Shown: in pieces, positions 50,257-58,147 of the stretch
How positions within the stretch are numbered: the stretch's first letter is position 1
Layout of the letters: every line of letters begins with the position of its first letter
Made by a program: the position numbers and the translations under genes
Notes under the pieces: generated by a model
The model's database searches: none
What the model was told of the DNA's origin: nothing
What the model saw: only the letters and a program-made list of their open reading frames with translations
NCBI RefSeq assembly: GCF_900086705.1
Contig: NZ_LT575483.1
Span: 311,166-375,165, forward strand
DNA: 64,000 bases
Origin: Massilibacillus massiliensis
Lineage (GTDB): Bacteria > Bacillota > Negativicutes > FLKF01
Reading direction: 5' to 3'

Positions 50257-50478
50257 TTAGAGGTCTCTTGATTTATCATAAGGATTTGAAATTCGCCGTA
50301 AATGAGATTTGTAGCGCTTCCTTTTTGGTTCTGTTTCTTGTTCATCGTCCTCAAAAAATGTAGTATTTTTTAACTCATTTAACTTTGGACAATTGCGAAC
50401 AATTTCTTCCCAATTTTTCGCAATCGCTACACCAGCAATACCGCCAACAATCACACCTTTGAAAAAATTACCATTCAT
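50257..50478 (-). CDS. small protein with glycine-rich N-terminus (unknown)
   Basis: A 73-residue protein I do not recognise. MNGNFFKGVIVGGIAGVAIA at the N-terminus looks like a glycine-zipper membrane helix similar to YtxH-type proteins. A charged, Lys/Arg-rich tail follows (EPKRKRYKSHLRR). ATG 50478 has AGGAG 7 nt upstream. It begins 13 bp after the zinc-ribbon gene and ends before a terminator, so the pair form one unit between mnmA and alaS. Real coding is supported by the ribosome site and operon spacing. Confidence 0.65.
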   Translation of the reverse strand: MNGNFFKGVIVGGIAGVAIAKNWEEIVRNCPKLNELKNTTFFEDDEQETEPKRKRYKSHLRRISNPYDKSRDL

Positions 50479-50491
50479 AAAGACACTCCTA

Positions 50492-50695
50492 TCAACTCGT
50501 TTTTTGTATTTCTTTGATAGCAGAATTACATTCTTGACCAATGACATATTGACTTAATGTGCCATCATCTTGCAAATTATAGATGCTAAGTTTATCATTT
50601 TTTTGAACAAATTCTAGACAACATTCCTTGCAATAATATTGACCTATTCCAATTTTGCCGATGCTGCGTTCGCCACAAACAGGACAAACAAGCAT
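50492..50695 (-). CDS. small zinc-ribbon protein (unknown)
   Basis: A 67-residue protein starting MLVCPVCGERSIGKIGIGQY and then YCKECCLEFV, a CxxC...CxxC zinc ribbon in the first 27 residues. The rest is SIYNLQDDGTLSQYVIG and a short helix. The function is unknown; such ribbons bind nucleic acid or act as metal modules. ATG 50695 has GAGGTGA 6 nt upstream. It lies about 180 bp after mnmA, a gap in which I see nothing else, and 13 bp before the next small gene. Confidence 0.72.
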   Translation of the reverse strand: MLVCPVCGERSIGKIGIGQYYCKECCLEFVQKNDKLSIYNLQDDGTLSQYVIGQECNSAIKEIQKTS

Positions 50696-50878
50696 AACCT
50701 TCACCTCACATATGAAAATCGATGAAATTTGTAGAAGGTTTGTCATTCACTATGGAACAATACGCAAAACAACAGTATATAGGTTCATTTTTATGAACTT
50801 GTCCATCGTACATGATAAATCTTCAACGTATCTGTTACTATTATTGCCAATAAAAACGAATTTATTGCATCTCTATTT

Positions 50879-51979
50879 TTATTTTTTATGAACAGCTCTA
50901 ATGATACTGCCTCCACCGACAACAACATCACCATCATAAAACACAACAGATTGTCCTGGTGTAATCGCCCTCTGCATTTCATTAAATGTAACTTTGACGA
51001 CGCCATCTGCAAGCGGTGTGATCAGAGCATCGCCTTCTTTCGCACCGTAACGAATTTTTGCTGAAACTTTTAAAGGTTCTTGCAGTGTATCAATCGTAAT
51101 CCAGTTTAAATCTGTTGCAATTAATTCTTTTGCGAAAACATCTTCATTACTACCGACAATTACCTGATTTTTCTTCATATCAAGTCCCACTACATAGAGT
51201 GGATTTTTAGCCGCGATCCCCAATCCCTTTCGCTGCCCAATTGTATATAATGGGACGCCTTTATGCTTTCCAATTACTTTTCCAGACAAGTCGACAATAT
51301 TCCCTGGTGTTAATGCCCGCGGAACTTTATCTTCAAGATAAGCTTTATAATCATCATTTGGAACAAAACAAATTTCTTGACTATCAGGCTTATTTGCTAC
51401 AGACAAATTAAATTCGGCAGCCATTTTGCGCGTTTCCACTTTACTGTAGTTTCCTAAAGGCATCATAAAATGATGCAATGTTTTTTGGTTCAAATGATAC
51501 AATGCATAAGACTGATCTTTTGTATCGTCTGTTCCTTTACGTAACACATACCGCCCTGTATTTTTATCTTGTTCAATTCTTGCATAATGCCCAGTAGCTA
51601 CAAATTCAGCTCCTAATTCTAAGGAACGTTGCAACAACCCTTCAAATTTAACATATCGATTGCAGGCAATACAAGGATTTGGCGTCCGTCCCTGTGCATA
51701 TTCATCAACAAAATAATCAATAACAGTCGTCTGAAACATATCTCTAAAATTCATTACATAGTGTGGAATACCGATCGTATCCGCTACTCGGCGCGCATCA
51801 TCTACAGCAGAAAGAGAACAACAGCCTCGATCAGCTTCAGCATCAAAATCACGGCTATCATCACTTAATCTCATCGTGACACCTATTACGTCATAGCCTT
51901 CACGTACAAGAAGGGCGGCAGTTAAAGAACTGTCCACCCCTCCGCTCATGGCTACAACCACCTTGGGCTTAGCACACAT
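50879..51979 (-). CDS. mnmA: tRNA-uridine 2-sulfurtransferase MnmA
   Basis: A 366-residue enzyme that thiolates U34 of tRNA-Lys, -Glu and -Gln. The PP-loop is AMSGGVDSSLTAALLV. The catalytic cysteines lie in RTPNPCIACNRYVKFEGLL and SQEICFVPNDDYKAYL. Also GHYARIEQDKNTGRYVLRKG and GQRKGLGIAAKNPLYVVG. It follows nifU by 18 bp, so sulfur from NifS is available in the same operon. ATG 51979 has a weak AAGGA site. Confidence 0.95.
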   Translation of the reverse strand: MCAKPKVVVAMSGGVDSSLTAALLVREGYDVIGVTMRLSDDSRDFDAEADRGCCSLSAVDDARRVADTIGIPHYVMNFRDMFQTTVIDYFVDEYAQGRTPNPCIACNRYVKFEGLLQRSLELGAEFVATGHYARIEQDKNTGRYVLRKGTDDTKDQSYALYHLNQKTLHHFMMPLGNYSKVETRKMAAEFNLSVANKPDSQEICFVPNDDYKAYLEDKVPRALTPGNIVDLSGKVIGKHKGVPLYTIGQRKGLGIAAKNPLYVVGLDMKKNQVIVGSNEDVFAKELIATDLNWITIDTLQEPLKVSAKIRYGAKEGDALITPLADGVVKVTFNEMQRAITPGQSVVFYDGDVVVGGGSIIRAVHKK

Positions 51980-51997
51980 TAAATAATCACAATCCTT

Positions 51998-52381
51998 CTA
52001 TTTTTTTTGTTTACTGATATAATCCTTAATCGCTTCATGCATCGCATCAGCGGCTAAATTAGAACAATGCATTTTTACAGGAGGTAAACCGCCTAATGCT
52101 TCTGCGACCGCTTGATTTGTTATCTCCAAAGCGTCTTCTAATGTTTTTCCCATTACCATTTCAGTTACCATACTGCTTGTTGCAATCGCAGCACCGCAGC
52201 CAAATGTTTTAAACTTTACATCTTTTATAATATTATCTTCTACTTTTAAAAAGATTTTCATAATATCGCCGCATTTTGCATTCCCTACTTCACCGACACC
52301 ATTGGCATCAACGATTTCACCCACATTCCGTGGATTCGTAAAATGATCCATAACTTTTTCTGTATAATCACTTGTAGACAT
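51998..52381 (-). CDS. nifU: Fe-S cluster assembly scaffold NifU/IscU
   Basis: A 127-residue scaffold on which [2Fe-2S] clusters are built before transfer. Ligands are in GNAKCGD, TFGCGAAIATSSM and VKMHCSNLAADAMHEAI, giving three conserved cysteines and an Asp. The N-terminus is YTEKVMDHFTNPRNVGEI, the standard start. It is the short IscU-like form without the NifU C-terminal domain. It lies 24 bp after nifS. Confidence 0.95.
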   Translation of the reverse strand: MSTSDYTEKVMDHFTNPRNVGEIVDANGVGEVGNAKCGDIMKIFLKVEDNIIKDVKFKTFGCGAAIATSSMVTEMVMGKTLEDALEITNQAVAEALGGLPPVKMHCSNLAADAMHEAIKDYISKQKK

Positions 52382-52405
52382 TATTATAACACCTCTTAAA
52401 TTAAA

Positions 52406-53614
52406 TTATTTCTTATAACATGTTTTACACGGTTTTGCCATAACACCTGTAGAATTCTCAGCAGATAGCGGAGACATACTACGTAAACGTGCAATGATCT
52501 GCGGTAAAACTTCTAATGTATACGCGATATCTTCCTCTGTATTATCACGACCTAAGCTAATGCGAAGAGAACCATGTGCGATCTCATGCGTCAGCCCCAT
52601 CGCAAGTAAAACATGGGACGGATCAAGCGAACCAGATGTACATGCTGAACCACTTGAAGCAGCAATTCCTTTAATATCTAAATTTAACAACAATGATTCA
52701 CCCTCAATGTAGCGGAAACTAAAATTCACATTTCCGGGCAAACGTTTTGTTGGATGTCCGTTGAGTTTTATATCCGGAATTCTTTCTTGAATACCTTGGA
52801 TCAATTTATCCCGAAGTTTAAGAAGATGTGTATTATTTTCGACAAAATCTTGTTTTGCTATCTTTGCTGCCATGCCAAGGCCAACAATCGCTGGTACATT
52901 TTCTGTCCCTGCACGCATATTGCGTTCTTGTGCCCCACCTAATTGCATAGGCTGAATTCTTACCCCACGTCGAATGTAAATTGCACCAATCCCCTTTGGA
53001 CCATAAAATTTATGACCAGATAAGGACAATAAGTCAATATGCATCTCTTGTACATCAATTTCAACATTCGCTACCGCTTGCACAGCATCTGTATGAAAAT
53101 AAATGCCATGTTCTTTTGCAATTGCTCCAATTTCCTTGATCGGTTCAATTGTACCAACTTCATTATTTGCAAACATAACACTAATTAAAATGGTTTTATC
53201 TGTAATTGCAGCTTTTAGATCCTCAATGCGCACCATTCCATCTTCATCCACAGGTAAATAAGTCACTTCAAAATCTTGTTTTTCTAACCATTGGCAAGTA
53301 TGCAAAACTGCATGATGTTCAATCTGCGTCGTAATAATATGATTGCCCTTATTTTTATTTGCAAAAGCAACTCCCTTTAAAGCAAAATTATCACTTTCAC
53401 TTCCGCCGCTTGTAAAAAATATCTCATTCTCATTCGCATGAATTAACGCTGCAATATTTTCCCGCGCATCTCTTACTTCTTTACGGACTTCACGTCCAAA
53501 AGAGTGTACGCTCGAAGGATTGCCAAACTTCGTTGTCATATATTCAAGCATTGCACTCGCTATTGTTTTATCTGTTGGAGTCGTTGCTGAATGGTCAAAA
53601 TAAATACGTCTCAT
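52406..53614 (-). CDS. nifS: cysteine desulfurase NifS/IscS
   Basis: A 402-residue PLP enzyme that takes sulfur from cysteine for Fe-S clusters and tRNA thiolation. The N-terminus is RRIYFDHSATTPTD. PLP binds Lys in SLSGHKFYGPKGIG, and the persulfide Cys lies in ASSGSACTSGSLDPSHVLL. The C-terminus adds an extra CKTC motif (residues near 396-399) after the usual end. It follows iscR by 18 bp and precedes nifU. Confidence 0.96.
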   Translation of the reverse strand: MRRIYFDHSATTPTDKTIASAMLEYMTTKFGNPSSVHSFGREVRKEVRDARENIAALIHANENEIFFTSGGSESDNFALKGVAFANKNKGNHIITTQIEHHAVLHTCQWLEKQDFEVTYLPVDEDGMVRIEDLKAAITDKTILISVMFANNEVGTIEPIKEIGAIAKEHGIYFHTDAVQAVANVEIDVQEMHIDLLSLSGHKFYGPKGIGAIYIRRGVRIQPMQLGGAQERNMRAGTENVPAIVGLGMAAKIAKQDFVENNTHLLKLRDKLIQGIQERIPDIKLNGHPTKRLPGNVNFSFRYIEGESLLLNLDIKGIAASSGSACTSGSLDPSHVLLAMGLTHEIAHGSLRISLGRDNTEEDIAYTLEVLPQIIARLRSMSPLSAENSTGVMAKPCKTCYKK

Positions 53615-53632
53615 AATAAATAGGTCATCTCC

Positions 53633-54055
53633 TTATTTTTTCTCATCACGACATAAATCAGCCAATGAAATAGAATCTAATACACTATTAATACTATCAC
53701 AAACCTTTGCCCAGACACCTCTGGTTACACAAGCACCAGCTTTTTCACAATAACTGTTCTCTTTTGCATCGGTCAATAAACAATCTACCAAAGCAATCGG
53801 GCCTTCCATCGTTGTGATAATATCGCCTACTGTAATACACGCAGGATCCTTGGACAATATATAGCCACCCTGCGCTCCACGAACGCTTGTCACATAACCA
53901 GCATTTCGCAGCGTGCAAATCAACTGCTCTAAATAATGCTCAGATATCCCTTGATTCGCGGCAATCGTTTTTAGCGATATAGGACCTTCTCCATAATGTA
54001 AAGCTAACTCATACATTGCAGCAACCCCATATCGTCCTTTTGTAGATAATTTCAC
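53633..54055 (-). CDS. iscR: Rrf2-family regulator IscR
   Basis: A 140-residue Rrf2 transcription factor that senses Fe-S status and controls its own operon. The winged helix has MKLSTKGRYGVAAMYELALH and VRGAQGGYILSKDP. Three cysteines for a [2Fe-2S] cluster lie in DCLLTDAKENSYCEKAGACV. The start is GTG 54055, with GAGAGG upstream. Just upstream is a strong promoter with an operator-like palindrome (54088-54115), predicting autoregulation. Confidence 0.93.
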   Translation of the reverse strand: MKLSTKGRYGVAAMYELALHYGEGPISLKTIAANQGISEHYLEQLICTLRNAGYVTSVRGAQGGYILSKDPACITVGDIITTMEGPIALVDCLLTDAKENSYCEKAGACVTRGVWAKVCDSINSVLDSISLADLCRDEKK

Positions 54056-54087
54056 AAAAACCTCTCCTAATATTCGGCATTTTTATT

Positions 54088-54115
54088 CCCGACTAAAACA
54101 ATCGGTTTTGTCTGG
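54088..54115. promoter_or_regulatory. operator-like imperfect palindrome upstream of iscR
   Basis: CCnGACnAAA (54088-54097) mirrors TTTnGTCnGG (54106-54115) across 8 nt. It covers the likely transcription start (about 54113), as expected for a repressor site. IscR is the obvious candidate binder. Confidence 0.5.
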
Positions 54116-54119
54116 TTTT

Positions 54120-54148
54120 AATATAACAAAAATTTGCGTCATTGTCAA
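54120..54148 (-). promoter_or_regulatory. sigma-A promoter of iscR-nifS-nifU-mnmA
   Basis: On the minus strand a perfect TTGACA (54143-54148), a 17-nt spacer and TATATT (54120-54125). It is the best sigma-A promoter in the window and drives the Fe-S and tRNA-thiolation genes. Confidence 0.8.
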
Positions 54149-54235
54149 AGATATTTTTTATCATTATAGTTTATTAAAATAAATAAAGTCTATACAAGAA
54201 AGCTTTTACAAAAATCTCTATATAAATGCAAAATC

Positions 54236-55561
54236 TTAGTATTTTTTTCCCCAATGCTGTTTTAATCTAGCCCTAATCGCTTTTTCTGTACCATTTTCTG
54301 TTGGTGAATAATAAGTTGCTCCATCTAATTCATCCGGCAAATAATGCTGTACAATAAAGTGATTCTCATAGTTATGTGGATAAAGATAGGTTTCCCCATG
54401 CCCTAATTTAGCCGCACCTTTATAATGCGCATCACGAAGATGTAGAGGAATTTGTCCACAATTTTTATTTTTGACGTCTGAGATAGCAGCATCAATTGCC
54501 AGATAAGCGGCATTGCTCTTCGGTGCTGAAGCTACATAGGTAACAGCTTGTGCAAGAGGAATTCGCGCCTCTGGCATGCCAAGAAATTGAACAGACTGGA
54601 CTGCTGCCATAGCGATAACTAACGCTTGTGGATCAGCATTCCCAACATCTTCAGCTGCACAAATTGCAATACGTCTTGCAATAAAATTAAGATTTTCGCC
54701 CGCAACAAGCATCCGCGCAAGATAGTGGAGTGCGGCATCGGGATCACTGCCTCTCATGCTCTTAATAAACGCTGAGATTGTATCATAGTGATTATCCCCA
54801 GTTTTATCATAAGTTTGTAATTTTTCACCGATAATTTCACGAAGAATTTCGTTTGTTATTTGTCCCCCTGATGACAGCAACATACTAGCTTGTTCCAGAA
54901 TATTTAACGCTACTCGTGCATCACCGTTCCCTACTGCGGCAATCTTTTCAAACATCTCATCACTGCAAGTAATGTCAAATAACCCTAATCCACGTTCTCG
55001 ATCAGATAAAGCTTGTTTCAATATTGCTACAATATCTCTGTTGCTTAAAAGCTGCAAGCGAACAATCCGAACTCTCGATAATAAAGGTAAATTCACTTCA
55101 AAATAAGGATTTTCTGTTGTTGCACCAATAAGAATAATTCTGCCATCTTCCACATAGGGTAAAAGCACATCTTGTTGACTCTTATTAAACCGATGAATTT
55201 CATCAATAAAAACAATCGTGCGTTTCTGATAAAATTGCAAGCGTTCTTTTGCCGCATCCACAATCTTACGAATATCTGCAATTCCCGCAGAAACAGCATT
55301 TAGTTTTTCAAAATGACTATTTGTCATTGCTGCAATCATATGCGCAAGTGTGGTTTTCCCTGTGCCTGGTGGTCCAAAGATAATCATAGAGGAAATATGA
55401 TCACTTTCAATCATTTTACGCAAAAATTTCGAATTACCAATCATTTCTTCATGACCGATAAATTCCTCAAAAGTTCTTGGCCGCATCCGAACTGCCAACG
55501 GTTGACTACTTGTATGAACCTCTGCATTTGAATAAGAAAATAAATTCATATCGTCTTTCAT
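54236..55561 (-). CDS. rarA: replication-associated recombination protein A (AAA+ ATPase)
   Basis: A 441-residue clamp-loader-like ATPase of the RarA/MgsA/WRNIP1 family, active at stalled replication forks. Walker A is FGPPGTGKTTLAHMIA and Walker B is RTIVFIDEIHRFNKSQ. The sensor region is GATTENPYFEVNLPLLSRV. A helical tetramerisation domain closes it (DPDAALHYLARMLVAGENLN). ATG 55561 has GGGAG 9 nt upstream. It lies 1 nt after dut, so the two are cotranslated. Confidence 0.94.
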   Translation of the reverse strand: MKDDMNLFSYSNAEVHTSSQPLAVRMRPRTFEEFIGHEEMIGNSKFLRKMIESDHISSMIIFGPPGTGKTTLAHMIAAMTNSHFEKLNAVSAGIADIRKIVDAAKERLQFYQKRTIVFIDEIHRFNKSQQDVLLPYVEDGRIILIGATTENPYFEVNLPLLSRVRIVRLQLLSNRDIVAILKQALSDRERGLGLFDITCSDEMFEKIAAVGNGDARVALNILEQASMLLSSGGQITNEILREIIGEKLQTYDKTGDNHYDTISAFIKSMRGSDPDAALHYLARMLVAGENLNFIARRIAICAAEDVGNADPQALVIAMAAVQSVQFLGMPEARIPLAQAVTYVASAPKSNAAYLAIDAAISDVKNKNCGQIPLHLRDAHYKGAAKLGHGETYLYPHNYENHFIVQHYLPDELDGATYYSPTENGTEKAIRARLKQHWGKKY

Positions 55562-55562
55562 T

Positions 55563-56018
55563 CTATTTTTCTCCCGTCGATCCCATCCCGCCCTGACGAA
55601 TTGCGCTTTCATGCACACAATCATCATCGGTTGTTAAATATTTATAAAATACACCTTGCGCAATACGCATACCTTTCTCTATCATAACGTCCTCTTCATT
55701 ATGATTAAAAACTGCAAGCATAATATGCCCCTCATTGTCTACATTATTATAATAATCAGCATCGATAATCCCCTGACTATTGATCAACGTTACCATGTTT
55801 TTTATAGAAAACCCGGAGCGAATATGTATGCCTAAATATTCATCCTTTTGCATATAGGCTTTTAATCCAGTTGGAATTAAACTTACCTTTTGGGCTTTTA
55901 AAACTGTTTTTTCTCCTGCCTCTATATCATAGCCTGCACTGGCAATCGTTTTACGCTTAGGTAGCTGTATATCTCGTGCCATGTAACTGCGAATCACTTC
56001 AAAGCCTCTTACTGCCAT
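55563..56018 (-). CDS. dut: dUTP diphosphatase
   Basis: A 151-residue trimeric dUTPase that hydrolyses dUTP to dUMP. Motif 1 is TIASAGYDIEAGEKT, motif 2 IHIRSGFSIKNMVTL, motif 3 SQGIIDADYYNNVDNEG and motif 4 KGMRIAQGVF. The C-terminal motif is GGMGSTGEK. The motifs are in order although several residues differ from the commonest forms. ATG 56018 has GAGGAGA upstream. It stands before rarA. Confidence 0.92.
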   Translation of the reverse strand: MAVRGFEVIRSYMARDIQLPKRKTIASAGYDIEAGEKTVLKAQKVSLIPTGLKAYMQKDEYLGIHIRSGFSIKNMVTLINSQGIIDADYYNNVDNEGHIMLAVFNHNEEDVMIEKGMRIAQGVFYKYLTTDDDCVHESAIRQGGMGSTGEK

Positions 56019-56060
56019 TTCTCTATCTCCTCATAAATCATACTCATAATTCTATTATAT

Positions 56061-56094
56061 AAAAAAGAGTCAAGTAACATCGTACTCGACTCTT
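56061..56094 (-). terminator. terminator of hfq
   Basis: AAGAGTC (56065-56071) and GACTCTT (56088-56094), plus an inner AGTA/TACT pair, form a stem with one mismatch. The minus strand continues as TTTTTTATATAATAG. It follows the hfq stop. Confidence 0.8.
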
Positions 56095-56104
56095 CTTACT
56101 TACG

Positions 56105-56359
56105 TTAAGCTTTTGACTCTTCCTTTTTTTCACCATTCAAACCATTGTTAAGCGGCTTAAATGGGGTAATTGTTGAAATTGCATGTTTATATACAAGCTG
56201 CTGCTTGCCATCATTTTCAATAATAACAGTAAAATTGTCAAATCCTTTTACCGCTCCACGAAGCTGAAAACCATTTACGAGATATATAATAACTGCTGCA
56301 TTTTCTTTTCGTACTTGATTTAAAAAACTATCTTGCAAATTTATTACTTTCATTGGCAT
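56105..56359 (-). CDS. hfq: RNA chaperone Hfq
   Basis: An 84-residue Sm-like protein that forms a ring and pairs small RNAs with mRNAs. Sm1 is [20 protein letters not shown], then [17 protein letters not shown]. Sm2 is [16 protein letters not shown] 17-residue charged tail follows ([13 protein letters not shown]), short compared with gamma-proteobacteria. ATG 56359 has AGGAGG 8 nt upstream. It follows miaA as in many bacteria. Confidence 0.96.
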   Translation of the reverse strand: MPMKVINLQDSFLNQVRKENAAVIIYLVNGFQLRGAVKGFDNFTVIIENDGKQQLVYKHAISTITPFKPLNNGLNGEKKEESKA

Positions 56360-56413
56360 AGCGAAAACCTCCTGCATAATGCATTATAAGTATTTTACTT
56401 TCTTTGCTATATT

Positions 56414-57358
56414 CTACTTAATTGAATATTTTCCTGCAATATCAATGTAAACATTTTCCATGACATCTTCTAGACATACTTGCTCAACATCATACCAATG
56501 TATATATGGCATTTTTTTAAACCACGTCAATTGCCTTTTTGCAAAATGCCGCGTAGCCTTTTTTATATGATCTACAGCAAACGCAAGAGAAACTTCTCCT
56601 TGCAAATAAGCAATAATTTCTTTATATCCAATCCCTTTCATCGCCTGACAATCCGCAGCAACTCCCTGTTGCAGCAACATTTCTACTTCCTTAACTAATC
56701 CTGCATCTATCATGAGGTCGACACGTTGGTTTATGCGTTCATATAGTCTGCTGCGCTCCATTGTCAAACCAATCACATATGCATCATAGGCAAGCTCGCC
56801 CTCTGCATTTTTATTTTGAGAAATATGCTCTCCACCAAAATGATATACTTCCAAAGCTCGAATCACCCGACGAAAATCATTCACATGTAATCGCTTCGCC
56901 GATTCCGGGTCTACTTTTTGAAGCATTGCATGTACATATTCTTTGCCATGTAATTTTGCAAGCTCTTCTAAATTTAAACGATACGCCTCATCACTAGGAG
57001 TTTCATTAAATCGATAATCTTCAATTAAAGATTTTATATATAAACCAGTACCGCCAGCTAAAATAGGAACTTTATGCTCTCGATTGATTTCATAAATCTT
57101 TCGACTTGCAACTTCTCTAAACTGCGTCACATTAAACTCTTCATTCGGTGTTAAAATATCAATTAAATGATGCGTTATCCCTGCTTGCTCTTCCATCGTC
57201 GGTTTTGCTGTCCCAATATTAAAACCACGATAAACCAGCATGGAATCCCCCGAAATAATTTCAGTATTAAGCTTTTTTGCCAATTGGATACTAAGATTGG
57301 TCTTGCCGACCGCTGTAGGACCAAGAATAACAATTAATTTTTCTTTATGATTTACTCG
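56414..57358 (-). CDS. miaA: tRNA dimethylallyltransferase MiaA
   Basis: A 314-residue enzyme that adds dimethylallyl to A37 of tRNAs reading UNN codons. The P-loop is VILGPTAVGKTNLSIQLA. SGDSMLVYRGFNIGTAKP and HHLIDILTP follow, with GLYIKSLIEDYRF and ATRHFAKRQLTWFKK. ATG 57358 has GGAG upstream and overlaps the methyltransferase end by 14 nt. With MiaB at the window edge it makes ms2i6A. Confidence 0.95.
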   Translation of the reverse strand, partial: RVNHKEKLIVILGPTAVGKTNLSIQLAKKLNTEIISGDSMLVYRGFNIGTAKPTMEEQAGITHHLIDILTPNEEFNVTQFREVASRKIYEINREHKVPILAGGTGLYIKSLIEDYRFNETPSDEAYRLNLEELAKLHGKEYVHAMLQKVDPESAKRLHVNDFRRVIRALEVYHFGGEHISQNKNAEGELAYDAYVIGLTMERSRLYERINQRVDLMIDAGLVKEVEMLLQQGVAADCQAMKGIGYKEIIAYLQGEVSLAFAVDHIKKATRHFAKRQLTWFKKMPYIHWYDVEQVCLEDVMENVYIDIAGKYSIK

Positions 57359-58133
57359 CATCGATAACTCCATAATTTACACTACTGTATTTGCCACCAA
57401 AAATAGTTTCTATCTGCAATCTTTCAAATTCACTACTATGATTCGTTTCTTTAACCACAACACATTTTTTCGCGACCCGTCTCGCCTCAGTTAGAGATTC
57501 TAATGACACTGCACGATGGTCCGCTAAACAACGCATCGGCTGTAAATTTACACTCTCATGAATTGGTCTGCGAAACATCGGATCTATGTAAACGACATCG
57601 AAACTATTTTTCGGCAGTTGTAAAAGATACATATTATAATCCTCCTGCACAACTTCAATCCGTCTTAATGCATTTTGAAGTTCAGGCTCGTTTGTCTGAT
57701 ACTGTTTTAATCCCAGCTTAGCAATCAACGCCAAAATCGGCGATACTTCCAGACCAACAATTCTTCCTTTTTCACCAGCTATATAGCTTGCAACAATCGA
57801 ATCAGCGGCTAACCCCAGCGTACAGTCGAGTACGGACATTCCTTCCTGTAACCCCATAGCTTGCACCATGTTGTCTATTTTTCCCATTCGTAAATTTTTA
57901 ATACGCAATTGTGCCATATTAAGATGAAAAAACAATTCCCCTTCTAAGGTATGTACAACCAACCCTCGTTTACTTACGACAAGAATAGTCTCTACCTTAC
58001 ACGATTTACGTAATGTTGCAATAGAAAAATTTTCACGCGACACAAATACAGCATGCAGGGTCTTTGCAACCTCTTGCGCTTTTACAACTTGCTCTAGTGT
58101 TGTTTTTTGTCCTGTAGTCACAATTATATCCAT
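57345..58133 (-). CDS. class I SAM methyltransferase (RsmJ-like) between mutL and miaA
   Basis: A 262-residue protein. The C-terminal two thirds is a Rossmann SAM domain with SVLDCTLGLAADSIVASYIA, IVGLEVSPILALIAKLGLK and SFDVVYIDPMFRRPIHESV, closest in style to RsmJ-like rRNA methyltransferases. The N-terminal 60 residues have the form TTGQKTTLEQVVKAQEVAK, resembling a separate nucleotide-related module. ATG 58133 has GAGGG 4 nt upstream. An upstream ATG at 58148 overlaps the mutL stop. Target unknown. Confidence 0.75.
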   Translation of the reverse strand: MDIIVTTGQKTTLEQVVKAQEVAKTLHAVFVSRENFSIATLRKSCKVETILVVSKRGLVVHTLEGELFFHLNMAQLRIKNLRMGKIDNMVQAMGLQEGMSVLDCTLGLAADSIVASYIAGEKGRIVGLEVSPILALIAKLGLKQYQTNEPELQNALRRIEVVQEDYNMYLLQLPKNSFDVVYIDPMFRRPIHESVNLQPMRCLADHRAVSLESLTEARRVAKKCVVVKETNHSSEFERLQIETIFGGKYSSVNYGVIDASKS

Positions 58134-58147
58134 CATTCCCTCAATCA

